This document shows positions 1 through 8,444 of a stretch of DNA of 64,000 nucleotides, in pieces. This DNA is from Phycicoccus endophyticus (GTDB taxonomy: Bacteria > Actinomycetota > Actinomycetes > Actinomycetales > Dermatophilaceae), in assembly GCF_011326735.1 (NCBI RefSeq), contig NZ_JAANCN010000016.1:1-64000 (forward strand), in the 5' to 3' direction. The translations under genes were made by a program, and so were the position numbers. How positions within the stretch are numbered: the first letter of the stretch is position 1; each line of letters begins with the position of its first letter. The notes below the pieces were generated by a model, which did no database searches, had not been told where the DNA came from, and saw nothing but the letters and a program-made list of their open reading frames with translations.

Positions 1-1
1 G

Positions 2-757
2 CCCGGCCACGGCGCGAGCGCGCACCCGTCGGGCCCGTACGGCGGCCCCCCGCCGAGCGCCCCGCAGCGGCCCCTCGGGCCGCCGCCGCCCCCGGCGCCA
101 CGCCGTCGCCGCCCGGACCGCTTCGTCGGGCTGGTCTGCCTCGGGCTCGTGCTCGCCCTCGTCGGCCTGGGCGTGGCCCTCGCCGAGCCGCTCGGCTTCC
201 CCGGGGAGCCGGTCGTCCTCGGGATGTCGCTGGCCCTCGGTGGTGCCTCGCTCGTCGTGCTGACGCTCGGCGCTGCCGGTCGGGCGGCCGGCTTCAGCGG
301 CCTGCTCGTCGTCGTCCTCGGCGTCCTCACAGCCGTCACGGCGCTGGGCTCGCACGTGCCGGGCGGGCGCGACGTCGGGGACCGGACCTGGTCCCCGACC
401 GTCGCCACCGTGCCCGTGCGCTACGAGCTCGGCGCCGGCGACGCCACGCTCGACCTGCGCGGGCTCACACGGCTGCCGGAGGACCCCGCCGCCCCTCCGG
501 CGGTCGACGTCAGCCTCGGGGTCGGGCAGCTGACCGTCGAGGTCCCCGCGGGTCTGGACGTGCGGGTGGAGAGCCACCTGCGCGCGGGGGACCTGCGGTA
601 CGAGACGCGGGACACCGACGGGCTGACCGTCGCGGTCGACGACCACTCCGGTACCCGGCTCACGCGCACCCACCGGGTCGGTGACGGCCCGCCGGAGCTC
701 GTCGTGCGCACCGACGTCGGCCTCGGCGCCGTGACGATCATCGAGCAGGAGGGCTGA
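2..757 (+). CDS. Toast-rack (LiaF/PspC-type) membrane protein, 5' end outside window
   Basis: The reading frame is open at the left edge, so the N-terminus (possibly a PspC domain) is missing. The visible part starts with a Pro/Gly-rich cytoplasmic linker ending in RRRRR, followed by two or three hydrophobic segments and then about 120 residues of alternating beta strands (VRYELGAGDATLDLRG, VDVSLGVGQLTVEVP). That arrangement matches the C-terminal toast-rack domain of LiaF/PspC-like envelope-stress proteins, which usually sits outside the membrane as a sensor or scaffold. The small gene at 759 follows after 1 nt, with its AGGAGG inside this gene's end, so the two are cotranscribed. The family assignment rests on fold pattern, not on a catalytic motif. 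Confidence 0.7.
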   Translation, partial: PGHGASAHPSGPYGGPPPSAPQRPLGPPPPPAPRRRRPDRFVGLVCLGLVLALVGLGVALAEPLGFPGEPVVLGMSLALGGASLVVLTLGAAGRAAGFSGLLVVVLGVLTAVTALGSHVPGGRDVGDRTWSPTVATVPVRYELGAGDATLDLRGLTRLPEDPAAPPAVDVSLGVGQLTVEVPAGLDVRVESHLRAGDLRYETRDTDGLTVAVDDHSGTRLTRTHRVGDGPPELVVRTDVGLGAVTIIEQEG

Positions 758-758
758 C

Positions 759-1130
759 ATGGGCACCGACGACACCACCCGTCCGCTGGGCAGCGACCCG
801 GACGCCACCGACGCGCCGACCGAGGTCACCGCCGAGGCGCCGACCGCCGATGAGCCCGTCCCCGAGGCCACCGGGCCGGTCACCACCGCGGCAGCGCCCG
901 CCCCCGCGGCGGCCGAGCAGCCACCGCCCCTCTACCGCTCCGGCCCGGCGCCGTTCGCCGTCGTGCTCGGGCTGCTCGGCCTCGTGACCGCCGCCTGGGT
1001 CCTGCTCGCCGAGACGACCGACCTCACCGTCCCGTGGGCCGACCTCGGGCCGTGGACGATCGTCGCCGCCGGCGTCCTCATCGTCCTCGTCGGGCTGCTC
1101 GGCATCCGCGGCAGCCGCCGCCCGGAGTGA
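759..1130 (+). CDS. Small two-TM membrane protein with acidic, Ala/Pro-rich N-terminus
   Basis: This 123-residue protein begins at an ATG well placed after AGGAGG. Residues 1-60 are acidic and rich in Ala, Thr and Pro and look disordered. Two hydrophobic helices follow (about 68-88 and 97-117), and the tail ends in RGSRRPE. I do not recognise a named family. It sits directly behind the toast-rack protein, so a role in the same envelope-stress module is likely but is inference from position only. Confidence 0.7.
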   Translation: MGTDDTTRPLGSDPDATDAPTEVTAEAPTADEPVPEATGPVTTAAAPAPAAAEQPPPLYRSGPAPFAVVLGLLGLVTAAWVLLAETTDLTVPWADLGPWTIVAAGVLIVLVGLLGIRGSRRPE

Positions 1131-1184
1131 CCGCTGTCCGGGGAAGCGCCACCGGCGCCACGACGGCGGGCGGCGGGCGACGCG

Positions 1185-2312
1185 TCAGGCGCGGGCGCCG
1201 GCCCGTCGGTACTCGGTGAGCGTCGCCGCCACCGTCCGCGGCCAGGCCTGGCGTGGCGGGGTGCTGCGCACGTGCGCGCGCATCCGCTCCCGGGTCGCGG
1301 CGTCGCCGGCGAGCCGGGCCAGGGCCGGCGCCAGACCGGCGTCGTCGGCCAGGACGCCCTCGACGCCGTCCTCGATGACGTCGTCGACGCCCGTGCGCCG
1401 CGGCGCCAGCACGGGCAGCCCGGCCGCGCGGGCCTCGAGGGCCGCGATGCCGAAGGCCTCGAGCCGGGCGGCGGACAGGTAGAGGTCGGAGGCGTGGTGC
1501 AGCCGGCGCAGCCCCTCGCGGTCCAGCCGGCCGGGCAGCTCGACCCAGTCCATGCCACGGGCGCGCAGGTACGCCTCCATCGCCCGGCGCTGCGGCCCCG
1601 CCCCCGCCACGGTCGCCCGCAGCGGGATGGCCGGGTCGAGCCGCTCCCGGGCGTCGTGGAGGATGCCGAGCAGGACGAGCGGCCGCTTGCGGGACACCAG
1701 GCGGATCGCCGTCGCGACCCGCACCCCCTCGGACGGGGGGCGCTCACCCCGGTCCGCTGCCGGCGCCCACCACGCGGCGTCCACCCCGTTGTTGAGGACC
1801 GCGACCTCTCCGCCCCCGGCGACCGACCGGACCTGCTCGGCGGCCATCCGCGACACCGCGCTCAGGGCGACCCCGTCGCGCGACCACCGGCGCAGGTGGC
1901 CGGCGGCCTGCACGACCGGCTGCCACCGGCCGAGGAGACAGTGGACGGTCGCGGCGACGGGCAGCCCCGCCGAGCGTGCGGTGCGGACCATGTCCGTGGC
2001 GAACGGGCTGACGACCCCGACGTGCACGTGCGCCACGTCGAAGCCTCCCGCCCGCAGCCGCCGGCGCACCTCACGGGGCGCGAACGGGTTGACCGGCACG
2101 CCGTACGGCAGCGGGAGCGCCATCCGGTGCACGACGACGCCGTCCTCCTCGACGCTGCGCCGGCCGTGCCGTTCCCCCTCGGCCCCGGGCGTCGCGGTGA
2201 AGACCTCGACGCCGTGCCCGGCGCGGGCCAGCTCGTGGGCCAGGTCGTGGACCTGGCGCTCGATCCCGCCGAGCCGGGGCGGGTAGCAGTCCGACAGCAG
2301 GGCGACCTTCAC
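1185..2312 (-). CDS. Glycosyltransferase family 4 (GT-B fold)
   Basis: The 375-residue protein opens with KVALLSDCYPPRLGGIERQ, the nucleotide-sugar GT4 N-terminal signature, and carries the EX7E motif (EAFGIAALE, about residue 285) followed by GLPVLAP. It would move a sugar from an activated donor to a lipid, glycan or small molecule on the cytoplasmic side; the acceptor cannot be read from sequence. I chose the GTG at 2312, which makes the protein begin exactly at the family's first strand; an ATG at 2330 would add six residues. It diverges from the PIG-L remnant and the YbhN-like gene, a setting typical of GT4/deacetylase pairs. Confidence 0.85.
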   Translation of the reverse strand: MKVALLSDCYPPRLGGIERQVHDLAHELARAGHGVEVFTATPGAEGERHGRRSVEEDGVVVHRMALPLPYGVPVNPFAPREVRRRLRAGGFDVAHVHVGVVSPFATDMVRTARSAGLPVAATVHCLLGRWQPVVQAAGHLRRWSRDGVALSAVSRMAAEQVRSVAGGGEVAVLNNGVDAAWWAPAADRGERPPSEGVRVATAIRLVSRKRPLVLLGILHDARERLDPAIPLRATVAGAGPQRRAMEAYLRARGMDWVELPGRLDREGLRRLHHASDLYLSAARLEAFGIAALEARAAGLPVLAPRRTGVDDVIEDGVEGVLADDAGLAPALARLAGDAATRERMRAHVRSTPPRQAWPRTVAATLTEYRRAGARA

Positions 2313-2348
2313 GAGGCTCCACCCTGCCATGCGCGAGGATGGGCGGCG

Positions 2349-2447
2349 ATGTCCCGCACGCTCGTGGCGCTCCGCGCCCACCCCGACGACGAGGTCCTGC
2401 CCACCGCAGGCCCGCTGGCCCCTGCCGCGGCGGAGGTCGCGCCGTGA
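2349..2447 (+). pseudogene. Remnant of a PIG-L/LmbE-type deacetylase (N-terminal 32 codons)
   Basis: The frame from the ATG at 2349 encodes 32 residues starting MSRTLVALRAHPDDEVLP and then stops. AHPDDE is the zinc-binding signature of the PIG-L/LmbE N-acetyl-sugar deacetylases, and the same motif is present in the intact Mca protein of this window (49201-50139). A working enzyme needs about 230-300 residues, so this is a gutted copy. Its TGA overlaps the GTG start of the next gene (GTGA at 2444-2447), exactly the junction expected of a former intact operon, which points to an internal deletion. Prolines replace residues usually Leu/Gly/Arg in the family (DEVLPTAGPLAP), in line with decay. 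It may still be translated and couple the downstream gene. Confidence 0.65.
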
Positions 2448-3559
2448 GGGCCGGGCAGGTGGAGGTGCCGACCACGCGCCGCCAGCTGCTCCAGTTCGGG
2501 CTCGGGTCGGCGCTCGCGGTCGTCCTGCTCGTCTGGGGTCTGCCGCACTTCGCCCAGACCTCGTGGGGGGCGATCTGGCAGGTCATCCGGTCGGTGCCGT
2601 GGCACCACGCCGTCGGCTTCCAGGCGCTCATGCTGCTCGGGCTCTTCTGCTACACGTTCACCTTCACCGGGTCGCTGCGGGGGCTGACCCACACCAAGGC
2701 GCTCGTCGTCAACCTCTGCGGCTCCTCGGTCTCCAACCTGCTGCCGGGCGGCGGCGCGGTCGGGCTGGCCGCGACCTACGCCATCTGCCGCTCGTGGGGC
2801 TTCTCGCGGCGGGCGACGTCGACCTCGGCGATCGTCACGGGCGTCTGGAACGTCCTGGCCCGGATCGCCCTGCCGGTCGTCGCGATCGTCGTCCTCATCG
2901 TCGGCGGGGTGACCCTCCCGCGGGCGCTGACCAACCTCGCCGTCGCGGGGTCGCTCACCGGTCTGGGCATCCTCGCAGCGTTCGTCGCGGTGATGGTCAG
3001 CGAGCGGTCCGCGCAGTGGGTGGGCGCGGCCCTCGACCGCGTCGTCGGGCCCCTCGTCCGGCGCCGGCGCCCGCGCTCGACGATGACCGTCGAGGACCTC
3101 GTGCGCGACCTGCGGGCCCGGATCATCGACGTCGTCCGGTGGCGCTGGTGGTCGATGACCCTGGGGATGGTCGGCTTCTTCGGCGCGTACTACGTCCTCT
3201 TCGTCCTCGTCATGCGCGAGACCGGCGTCGCGATGCCCCTGAACCTGCTCTTCGCCGCGTACGCGATCGGGCGGCTGCTCACGGCCGTCGGGATCACCCC
3301 GGGGGGTGCCGGCGTCACCGAGACCGCGACGACGGTCGTGCTCGTCGGGTGGGGCGCCGACCCGGCCGCGGCGACCGCGGCCGTCGTGCTGTTCTCGTTC
3401 GTCACCCACCTCATGGAGGTGCCCCTCGGTGGCCTCGGCTGGCTGCTGTGGTCGCTCAGCCCGAAGGTCGGCCCGCCGGTGGAGGGCGAGGAACCGCTCT
3501 TCCCCGCCGGGAGCACCGGCGTCGTCGCTCCCGAGGGCCAGGGCCCCCACCCTCGCTGA
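2444..3559 (+). CDS. YbhN/UPF0104-type membrane protein (lysylphosphatidylglycerol synthase TM region family)
   Basis: The 371-residue protein has about eight transmembrane helices and the two Gly-rich signatures of the UPF0104/AglD family (LLPGGGAVGLAATY near residue 105, TPGGAGVTET near 285). It has only the membrane half of MprF, without the catalytic domain that adds lysine, so lipid flipping or membrane-glycolipid handling is a better guess than lysyl-PG synthesis. The GTG at 2444 overlaps the stop of the PIG-L remnant. The divergent GT4 gene suggests a lost or reduced glycolipid pathway. Confidence 0.8.
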   Translation: MRAGQVEVPTTRRQLLQFGLGSALAVVLLVWGLPHFAQTSWGAIWQVIRSVPWHHAVGFQALMLLGLFCYTFTFTGSLRGLTHTKALVVNLCGSSVSNLLPGGGAVGLAATYAICRSWGFSRRATSTSAIVTGVWNVLARIALPVVAIVVLIVGGVTLPRALTNLAVAGSLTGLGILAAFVAVMVSERSAQWVGAALDRVVGPLVRRRRPRSTMTVEDLVRDLRARIIDVVRWRWWSMTLGMVGFFGAYYVLFVLVMRETGVAMPLNLLFAAYAIGRLLTAVGITPGGAGVTETATTVVLVGWGADPAAATAAVVLFSFVTHLMEVPLGGLGWLLWSLSPKVGPPVEGEEPLFPAGSTGVVAPEGQGPHPR

Positions 3560-3572
3560 CCCCGCGGGCCGC

Positions 3573-4871
3573 TCAGCCGGCGAGGAACGCCGCCACCGCG
3601 CCGTGCAGGGCCGCGAGGTCCTCGACGTGGACCAGCTCGCGGGCCGAGTGCATCGACAGCAGCCCGACGCCGACGTCGACCGTCGGGATGCCGAGCCGGG
3701 TCGCCGCGAGCGGCCCGATGGTGGAGCCGCCGGGCACCGTGTTGGGGTTGACGTACGGCTGGTGGGGCACCCCCGCGCGGGCGCACGCGGCGGCGAACAG
3801 CGCCTCGCCCCGGGCGTCGGTCATGTACCGCTGGTTGGCGTTGACCTTGAGCAGCGGCCCGCCGCCCGGGCGCGGCCGGTTCGTCGGGTCGTGCCGGTCC
3901 GGGTGCCCGGGGTGGACGAGGTGGCCCGCGTCGCTGGAGAGCAGCCACGACGCCCGCAGCGCGCTGGCGGCCTGCGAGCGCGTCGCCCCGAACCCCTCCT
4001 GGGTGCGCGCGATGACCTCCTCGAGGAAGGGCCCGGCGGCACCGGTCGGTGTGCCCGAGCCGACCTCCTCGTGGTCGAAGGCGGCGAGCACCGGCATGTG
4101 CGGGGTGTCCTGCGGGGCGGCGAGCAGCCCGTGCAGGCCGGCGTGGACGCTCGTGAGGTTGTCCATCCGGGCCGAGGCCAGGAGCGAGCCGTCGGCACCG
4201 AGCCGGGCCGGTGCCTGGGTGTCGGCGAGGAAGAGATCGGCGGCCACGGCATCACCGAGCTCGGCCCGCAGCCAGTGGCGGGCGTCGTCGGGGTCGGGGC
4301 CGCCGGCGACCCCGACGACCGGCAGGAGGTGGCGCTGACGGTCCGGTGCGAAACCCTCGTTGACCCCGCGGTCGAGGTGGATGGCCAGGTGCGGGATGCG
4401 CGCGAGCGGGCCGGTGCGCACGAGCCGCGTGGTGCCGTCCGCGAGCACGACCCGGCCGGCGAGCGCCAGGTCGCGGTCGAACCACGACGGCAGCACCGGC
4501 CCGCCGTAGACCTCGACGTTGAGCTGCTCCCAGCCGTGGGCCCGCACGACGGGGTTCGGCTTGAGCCGGAAGCCCGGTGAGTCGGTGTGCGCCCCGAGGA
4601 CCCGGAAGGGCGTGTCGGGGCCCGCCCCCTGCGGTACCCGCCAGGCGATGACCGCCCCGTCGCGCACGACGACGTAGCTGCCCGGGCCGGCCGGCCAGGC
4701 GCCGACGTCCTCGAGCGCGGTGAACCCCGCCGCGACGAGCCGGTCACGGGCGGCCGCGGCTGCGTGGAAGGAGGTCGGGGACTGCGTGACGTAGTGCGCG
4801 AGCCCCGCGGCGACGCCGTCGGGGTCGAGGCTGCCGTCGGGGTGGCTGTCGGGGCTGCTCGGGTCGCTCAC
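3573..4871 (-). CDS. apeB: M18 family aminopeptidase
   Basis: A 432-residue di-zinc metallo-aminopeptidase that removes N-terminal (often acidic) residues from peptides in the cytosol. The metal-binding and catalytic blocks are all visible: GAHTDSPGFRLK, an Asp in the DNLTSVHAGL block, HEEVGSGT, and the C-terminal MHSARE. Length matches bacterial M18 enzymes (about 430). The GTG start at 4871 follows AGAGGA. Its stop lies 13 nt from the convergent end of the YbhN-like gene, and gatD-murT follow downstream on the same strand after 65 nt. The symbol follows the usual name for this subgroup. Confidence 0.9.
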   Translation of the reverse strand: MSDPSSPDSHPDGSLDPDGVAAGLAHYVTQSPTSFHAAAAARDRLVAAGFTALEDVGAWPAGPGSYVVVRDGAVIAWRVPQGAGPDTPFRVLGAHTDSPGFRLKPNPVVRAHGWEQLNVEVYGGPVLPSWFDRDLALAGRVVLADGTTRLVRTGPLARIPHLAIHLDRGVNEGFAPDRQRHLLPVVGVAGGPDPDDARHWLRAELGDAVAADLFLADTQAPARLGADGSLLASARMDNLTSVHAGLHGLLAAPQDTPHMPVLAAFDHEEVGSGTPTGAAGPFLEEVIARTQEGFGATRSQAASALRASWLLSSDAGHLVHPGHPDRHDPTNRPRPGGGPLLKVNANQRYMTDARGEALFAAACARAGVPHQPYVNPNTVPGGSTIGPLAATRLGIPTVDVGVGLLSMHSARELVHVEDLAALHGAVAAFLAG

Positions 4872-4935
4872 GCCGGCATCCTCTCAGCCCCCCGCCGCGG
4901 GCTCCCCGCCGGATCCCGCATGCCGCCGCCGGGCG

Positions 4936-5697
4936 TCAGCGCGCGCGCAGCAGCCGGCGCACCTGGCGCTCGCGTGCCTGCGTCGCCAGCGGGTCCGCGA
5001 GCTGGGCCGGCTCGAAGGGCCGCCCGGTGGCCTGCTCGGCCGCGACGGCGATGAGCGCGTCGGACACCATGGGGTTGGCCGGGAGCAGCGGTCCGTGCAG
5101 GTAGCTGCCGATGACGTTCGCGGTGCGCGCCCCCTCGGTGCCGTCCTCACCGTTGTTGCCGTGCCCGGCGAGCACCCGCCCGAACGGCTGCTGGCCCGGC
5201 CCGAGCACCGTGGAGCCGGAGTGGTTCTCGTAGCCGACCACCCGCCCGAGGTCGGTCTCGAGGCAGACCGGCCCGATCATCCGCTTGTCGTTGCCGCGGG
5301 TCGTGACCTCGAGGATGCTGAGCCCGGGCAGCACCTGGCCGGTCACCGTGTGGAAGGAGTCGCCGAAGAGCTGGTACATGCCGCAGATGACGAGCATGGG
5401 GACGCCGTCCCGGGCCATCGCCTTCAGGCTCGGCCCGATCGCCTCGAGGTCGGCCTCGACCCGGGCCTGCCCGGAGTCCTGGCCGCCGCCGCCGAGGACG
5501 AGGTGGGCGTCGGCGCGGAACGGGTCACCGGGGTCGTGGAGCACCACCTCGACGGAGTAGCCGTGCCGGCGGATGCGGCTGGCGAGCGCGTGCGTGTTGC
5601 CGCGGTCGCCGTAGATGCTCATCTCGCGCGGGTAGAGGTGGACGAGGGTGAGCGTGCCCTTGCTCGGGCCGTCGGGGGTGAGGACCTGGCTGCTCAT
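4936..5697 (-). CDS. gatD: Lipid II isoglutaminyl synthase, glutamine amidotransferase subunit GatD
   Basis: GatD hydrolyses glutamine and passes ammonia to MurT, which amidates the D-glutamate of lipid II stem peptides. The 253-residue protein is a class I cobyric-acid-synthase-like amidotransferase. The nucleophile is the Cys of VICGMYQLFG (about residue 100) and the catalytic His is in GSYLHGPLL (about 201); the substrate-side block GYENHSG is also present. Its ATG overlaps the murT stop (ATGA, 5694-5697), which fits a tight stoichiometric complex made from one mRNA. Confidence 0.93.
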   Translation of the reverse strand: MSSQVLTPDGPSKGTLTLVHLYPREMSIYGDRGNTHALASRIRRHGYSVEVVLHDPGDPFRADAHLVLGGGGQDSGQARVEADLEAIGPSLKAMARDGVPMLVICGMYQLFGDSFHTVTGQVLPGLSILEVTTRGNDKRMIGPVCLETDLGRVVGYENHSGSTVLGPGQQPFGRVLAGHGNNGEDGTEGARTANVIGSYLHGPLLPANPMVSDALIAVAAEQATGRPFEPAQLADPLATQARERQVRRLLRAR

Positions 5698-6992
5698 GCG
5701 GGTGCCTCCTCACCGAAGTGCGCCAGCCCGTACCGCGCGGCGAGCGTGCGCCGCAGGGCCATCATCGCCGTGTAGGTGCAAAAGACCCGCTTCGGCTCCT
5801 CGGGGTGGGCGGCGACGAACGCGTCGAGGGCCTCCTCGAGGTCGGGCACGACCCGCTCGGTCGCGACGTCGTCGTAGTGCAGCCGCAGCGCCATGTCGTA
5901 GGCCCGCACCCCGCTCGTCAGCGCCACGCCGCGCTCGCGCAGCGAGGCGAAGGAGACGTCGTAGAGCCACGAGACGTCGCGCCCGTCGGCGTCGTTGTCG
6001 TTGATCGCGACCATCGTCGCCACCGGGCTCGCGCCGTACGTGCTCAGGGCCACGCCGAAGCCCGCGGGGTTCTTCACGAGGACCAGCTCGAGCGGCTGCC
6101 CGTCGACGACGACGACCTCGCCGCGGCCGAACGGCGGCCGCACGGCGGCCAGCGCCCGTGCACAGCGGTCCGCGTCGAACGCGTCGCCGAGCAGCAGCCG
6201 GGCGGTCGTCGTGGCCGCGGTCGCGTTGATCATCGCGGCCAGCCCGCGCTGCTGGAGGGTCACCGGCCCGACGGTCACGTCGTCGAAGACGACGTCGAAG
6301 GCCCGCTCGTCGCGGGGGCGCAGCCGCGCGTCGCCCGGCCCGGCCTCGCGGGCGGCGAGGTCGTCCTCGAAGCGGGCGTCGTGCTCGGTGAGCTCGGGCA
6401 GCCGGTCGGCGATCGAGGCGTCCAGCCCGAACCAGCGCACCGGGACCGACAGCGCGTCGGCGGCCCGCGCGATGAACGGGTCGTCGGCGTTCGCGACCAC
6501 GCCCTGGGTGCTCGCGGCGCCGAGCCGGGCCAGGAGGTCGGCGGTGTGGTCGATCTCGGCGAACCGGTCGAGCTGGTCGCGCGCGACGTTGAGCAGCAGC
6601 GCGTGCGTCGGTGCGACCTGCTCGATGAAGCGCATCGCGTGCGCCTCGTCGAGCTCGACGACGACCATGTCGCTGCGCAGCCGGCCGCTGAGGGGCAGCT
6701 GCGGAAGCATCTCGGAGAGCACCCCGCGGGTGAAGTTCGAGCCCGTCGGGTTCGTCACGACACTGCGGCCGTGGGCGCGCAGGAGGGCGACGAGCATCTT
6801 CGTCGTCGTCGTCTTCCCGTTGGTCCCGCTGACGACGACGATGCCGCCGCGCACCTCGGCGAGGGCGCGGCCCAGGATGCGCGGGTCGAGGCGCTCGGCG
6901 ACCAGGCCCGGGAAGGCCGACCCGCCGCCGCGGCGGCGGGCCAGCGCCCGGGCGGTCTTGCCCGCCACGACGGCGGCGGCCGTTCTCAGCAC
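5694..6992 (-). CDS. murT: Lipid II isoglutaminyl synthase, Mur-ligase subunit MurT
   Basis: MurT activates the alpha-carboxyl of D-iso-glutamate in lipid II with ATP and uses ammonia from GatD. The 432-residue protein shows the Mur-ligase P-loop (VVSGTNGKTTTTKM, about 55), the central-domain NVARDQLDR block, and the C-terminal DUF1727 domain with LVKNPAGFG and NDNDADGRDVSWLYDV, which includes the Asp linked to the GatD active site. The region where many MurT proteins have a four-Cys zinc ribbon (about 195-250) contains no CxxC here. GTG start with a -10 hexamer 6 nt upstream; first gene of the murT-gatD pair. Confidence 0.92.
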   Translation of the reverse strand: MLRTAAAVVAGKTARALARRRGGGSAFPGLVAERLDPRILGRALAEVRGGIVVVSGTNGKTTTTKMLVALLRAHGRSVVTNPTGSNFTRGVLSEMLPQLPLSGRLRSDMVVVELDEAHAMRFIEQVAPTHALLLNVARDQLDRFAEIDHTADLLARLGAASTQGVVANADDPFIARAADALSVPVRWFGLDASIADRLPELTEHDARFEDDLAAREAGPGDARLRPRDERAFDVVFDDVTVGPVTLQQRGLAAMINATAATTTARLLLGDAFDADRCARALAAVRPPFGRGEVVVVDGQPLELVLVKNPAGFGVALSTYGASPVATMVAINDNDADGRDVSWLYDVSFASLRERGVALTSGVRAYDMALRLHYDDVATERVVPDLEEALDAFVAAHPEEPKRVFCTYTAMMALRRTLAARYGLAHFGEEAPA

Positions 6993-6998
6993 GGGTCA

Positions 6999-7004
6999 AC
7001 CCTA
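6999..7004 (-). promoter_or_regulatory. -10 hexamer of murT (leaderless type)
   Basis: TAGGGT on the minus strand, six nt before the murT GTG. Transcription would begin at or next to the start codon. Confidence 0.5.
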
Positions 7005-7038
7005 GCCAGGCGTGGGGGCCGGGCGGGCACCCCGCTGG

Positions 7039-7965
7039 TCACGAGGGCAGGTGCGCGTCGAGCCAGGCGAGCACGTCGGCCGTGACCTCGTCGCGGTTGG
7101 TCTCGTTGAACAGCTCGTGGCGGGCCTGCGGGTAGATCGTGCACGTGACGTCGGTGAGCCCGGCGTTGCGGTACTGCTGGCCGACCTCGCGCGGCCCCCT
7201 CCCCCCGTGGCCGGCGGGGTCCTCGGCACCGCCGACGAGGAGGACGGGCAGGTCCGCGCGCACCCGCGCCACGCGCTCGGGGTCGTTGACGCCCGCCACC
7301 CCGCCGAGCAGGTCGACGAAGAACCGGGAGGTGGACGTCGTCCCGCACAGAGGGTCGGCGACGTAGGCGTCGACCTCGGACTCCTCGCGCGAGAGCCAGT
7401 CGAAGTCGGTGCGGGCGGGCCGGAACGCCGCGTTGTACTGCCCGAAGACGAGCCGGTCCAGCAGGGCGCTGCGGTGCCGTCCACCGCGCAGCCGGGCCTC
7501 GGCGGCCGCGATGCCCCGCCCGACCCGCCCGGCCGGCCCGGGGTTGCCGACGGTCCCCGAGAGCACGAGCCCGGCGAGCCCACTGGAGTCCTCGATGACG
7601 TAGGCGCGGGAGAGCTCGCTGCCCATGCTGTGCCCGAGGAGGAAGAGCGGCGCCTCGGGGTGCTCCGCGGCCGCGGTGGCGGTGACCGCCCGCAGGTCGG
7701 CCACGGTGGAGGCCCAGCCGTCGGCGTCCGCGAAGTGCCCGAGGGTCTCCTCGGTGGCCGTGCGGCCGTGGCCGCGCAGGTCGGCGGCGTAGACGGCGTA
7801 GCCGCCGGCGACGAGCGCCTCCGCGAGCCGTGCGTACCGGCCGGAGTGCTCGGCCATGCCGTGGACGACGACGACGACCCCCGTGGGCGCGCCGTCGGGC
7901 AGCCAGCAGCGGGTGAACATCCGGGTCCCGTCCTGTGCGGTCACCGTCGTCGTCGAGCTCTCCAT
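7039..7965 (-). CDS. Alpha/beta hydrolase, monoacylglycerol-lipase/lysophospholipase type
   Basis: The 308-residue enzyme has the MGL-family N-terminal block VVVVHGMAEHSGRY, the AADLRGHGRT strand, the nucleophile elbow GHSMGSEL (Ser about 111), a later Asp in VGGAEDPAG and the catalytic His in YPQARHELFNE. It should hydrolyse monoacylglycerols or lysophospholipids; no signal peptide is visible, so it is probably cytosolic or loosely membrane-associated. The ATG at 7965 is preceded by GAGGA at 7 nt; upstream in-frame codons lack this. It stops 46 nt before murT's start on the same strand. Confidence 0.88.
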   Translation of the reverse strand: MESSTTTVTAQDGTRMFTRCWLPDGAPTGVVVVVHGMAEHSGRYARLAEALVAGGYAVYAADLRGHGRTATEETLGHFADADGWASTVADLRAVTATAAAEHPEAPLFLLGHSMGSELSRAYVIEDSSGLAGLVLSGTVGNPGPAGRVGRGIAAAEARLRGGRHRSALLDRLVFGQYNAAFRPARTDFDWLSREESEVDAYVADPLCGTTSTSRFFVDLLGGVAGVNDPERVARVRADLPVLLVGGAEDPAGHGGRGPREVGQQYRNAGLTDVTCTIYPQARHELFNETNRDEVTADVLAWLDAHLPS

Positions 7966-8102
7966 GGTCCATCCTCGGGTTACCGGCGGGTAGTCGGTGA
8001 CAGCCTGCCACGGCGCCGGCGGCCGGGAGCCGGGACCCGCCATCGGGCGCCGTGGCCGAGAACACACAGGCGGCGGTCAGCAGGACCGGGGAGGATGCCC
8101 GC

Positions 8103-8387
8103 ATGGCGACACGACACGGCACGATGAGCACCGAGCGCCCGGAGCGCTATGCCAAGCAGCTGGCCGGCCACTGGGCCCGGCGCGGCAGCACGGCGCAGGA
8201 GGAGGGGGCCACCGTCATCCGGTTCGACACCGGCCAGCGGGTCGTCCTGCGTCCCGGTGAGGGGGTGCTCGACGTCGAGGCATCGGTGCCCGCCGACGGC
8301 GACGCCGACCGGTTCGCCGAGGTGGTCGCCGACCACCTCGAGCGGTTCGGCCAGCGCGACGAGCTGCACGTGGTGTGGGACGCCTGA
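8103..8387 (+). CDS. DUF2218 domain protein
   Basis: A 94-residue soluble protein starting at an ATG 8 nt after GGGAGGA. It matches the DUF2218 pattern: RPERYAKQLAGHWARRG at the start, an RFDTGQRVVLRPGEGVLDVEAS core and the conserved ending HLERFGQRDELHVVW. Members are often found near siderophore or iron genes, but the biochemical role is unknown. It stands alone here between the divergent lipase gene and guaA, with no iron genes visible. Confidence 0.85.
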   Translation: MATRHGTMSTERPERYAKQLAGHWARRGSTAQEEGATVIRFDTGQRVVLRPGEGVLDVEASVPADGDADRFAEVVADHLERFGQRDELHVVWDA

Positions 8388-8444
8388 GCCGCTCGGCGGC
8401 GGCCCGCCGCGCGCGCCGACGCGGCGCTCACCGCCGCCGCGCGC

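Noticed and set aside
2330-2381. Upstream starts for the GT4 gene that would add up to 23 residues
   Set aside because: The added residues are Arg/Gly-rich and run into the PIG-L relic's start region; the GTG at 2312 begins exactly at the conserved first strand.
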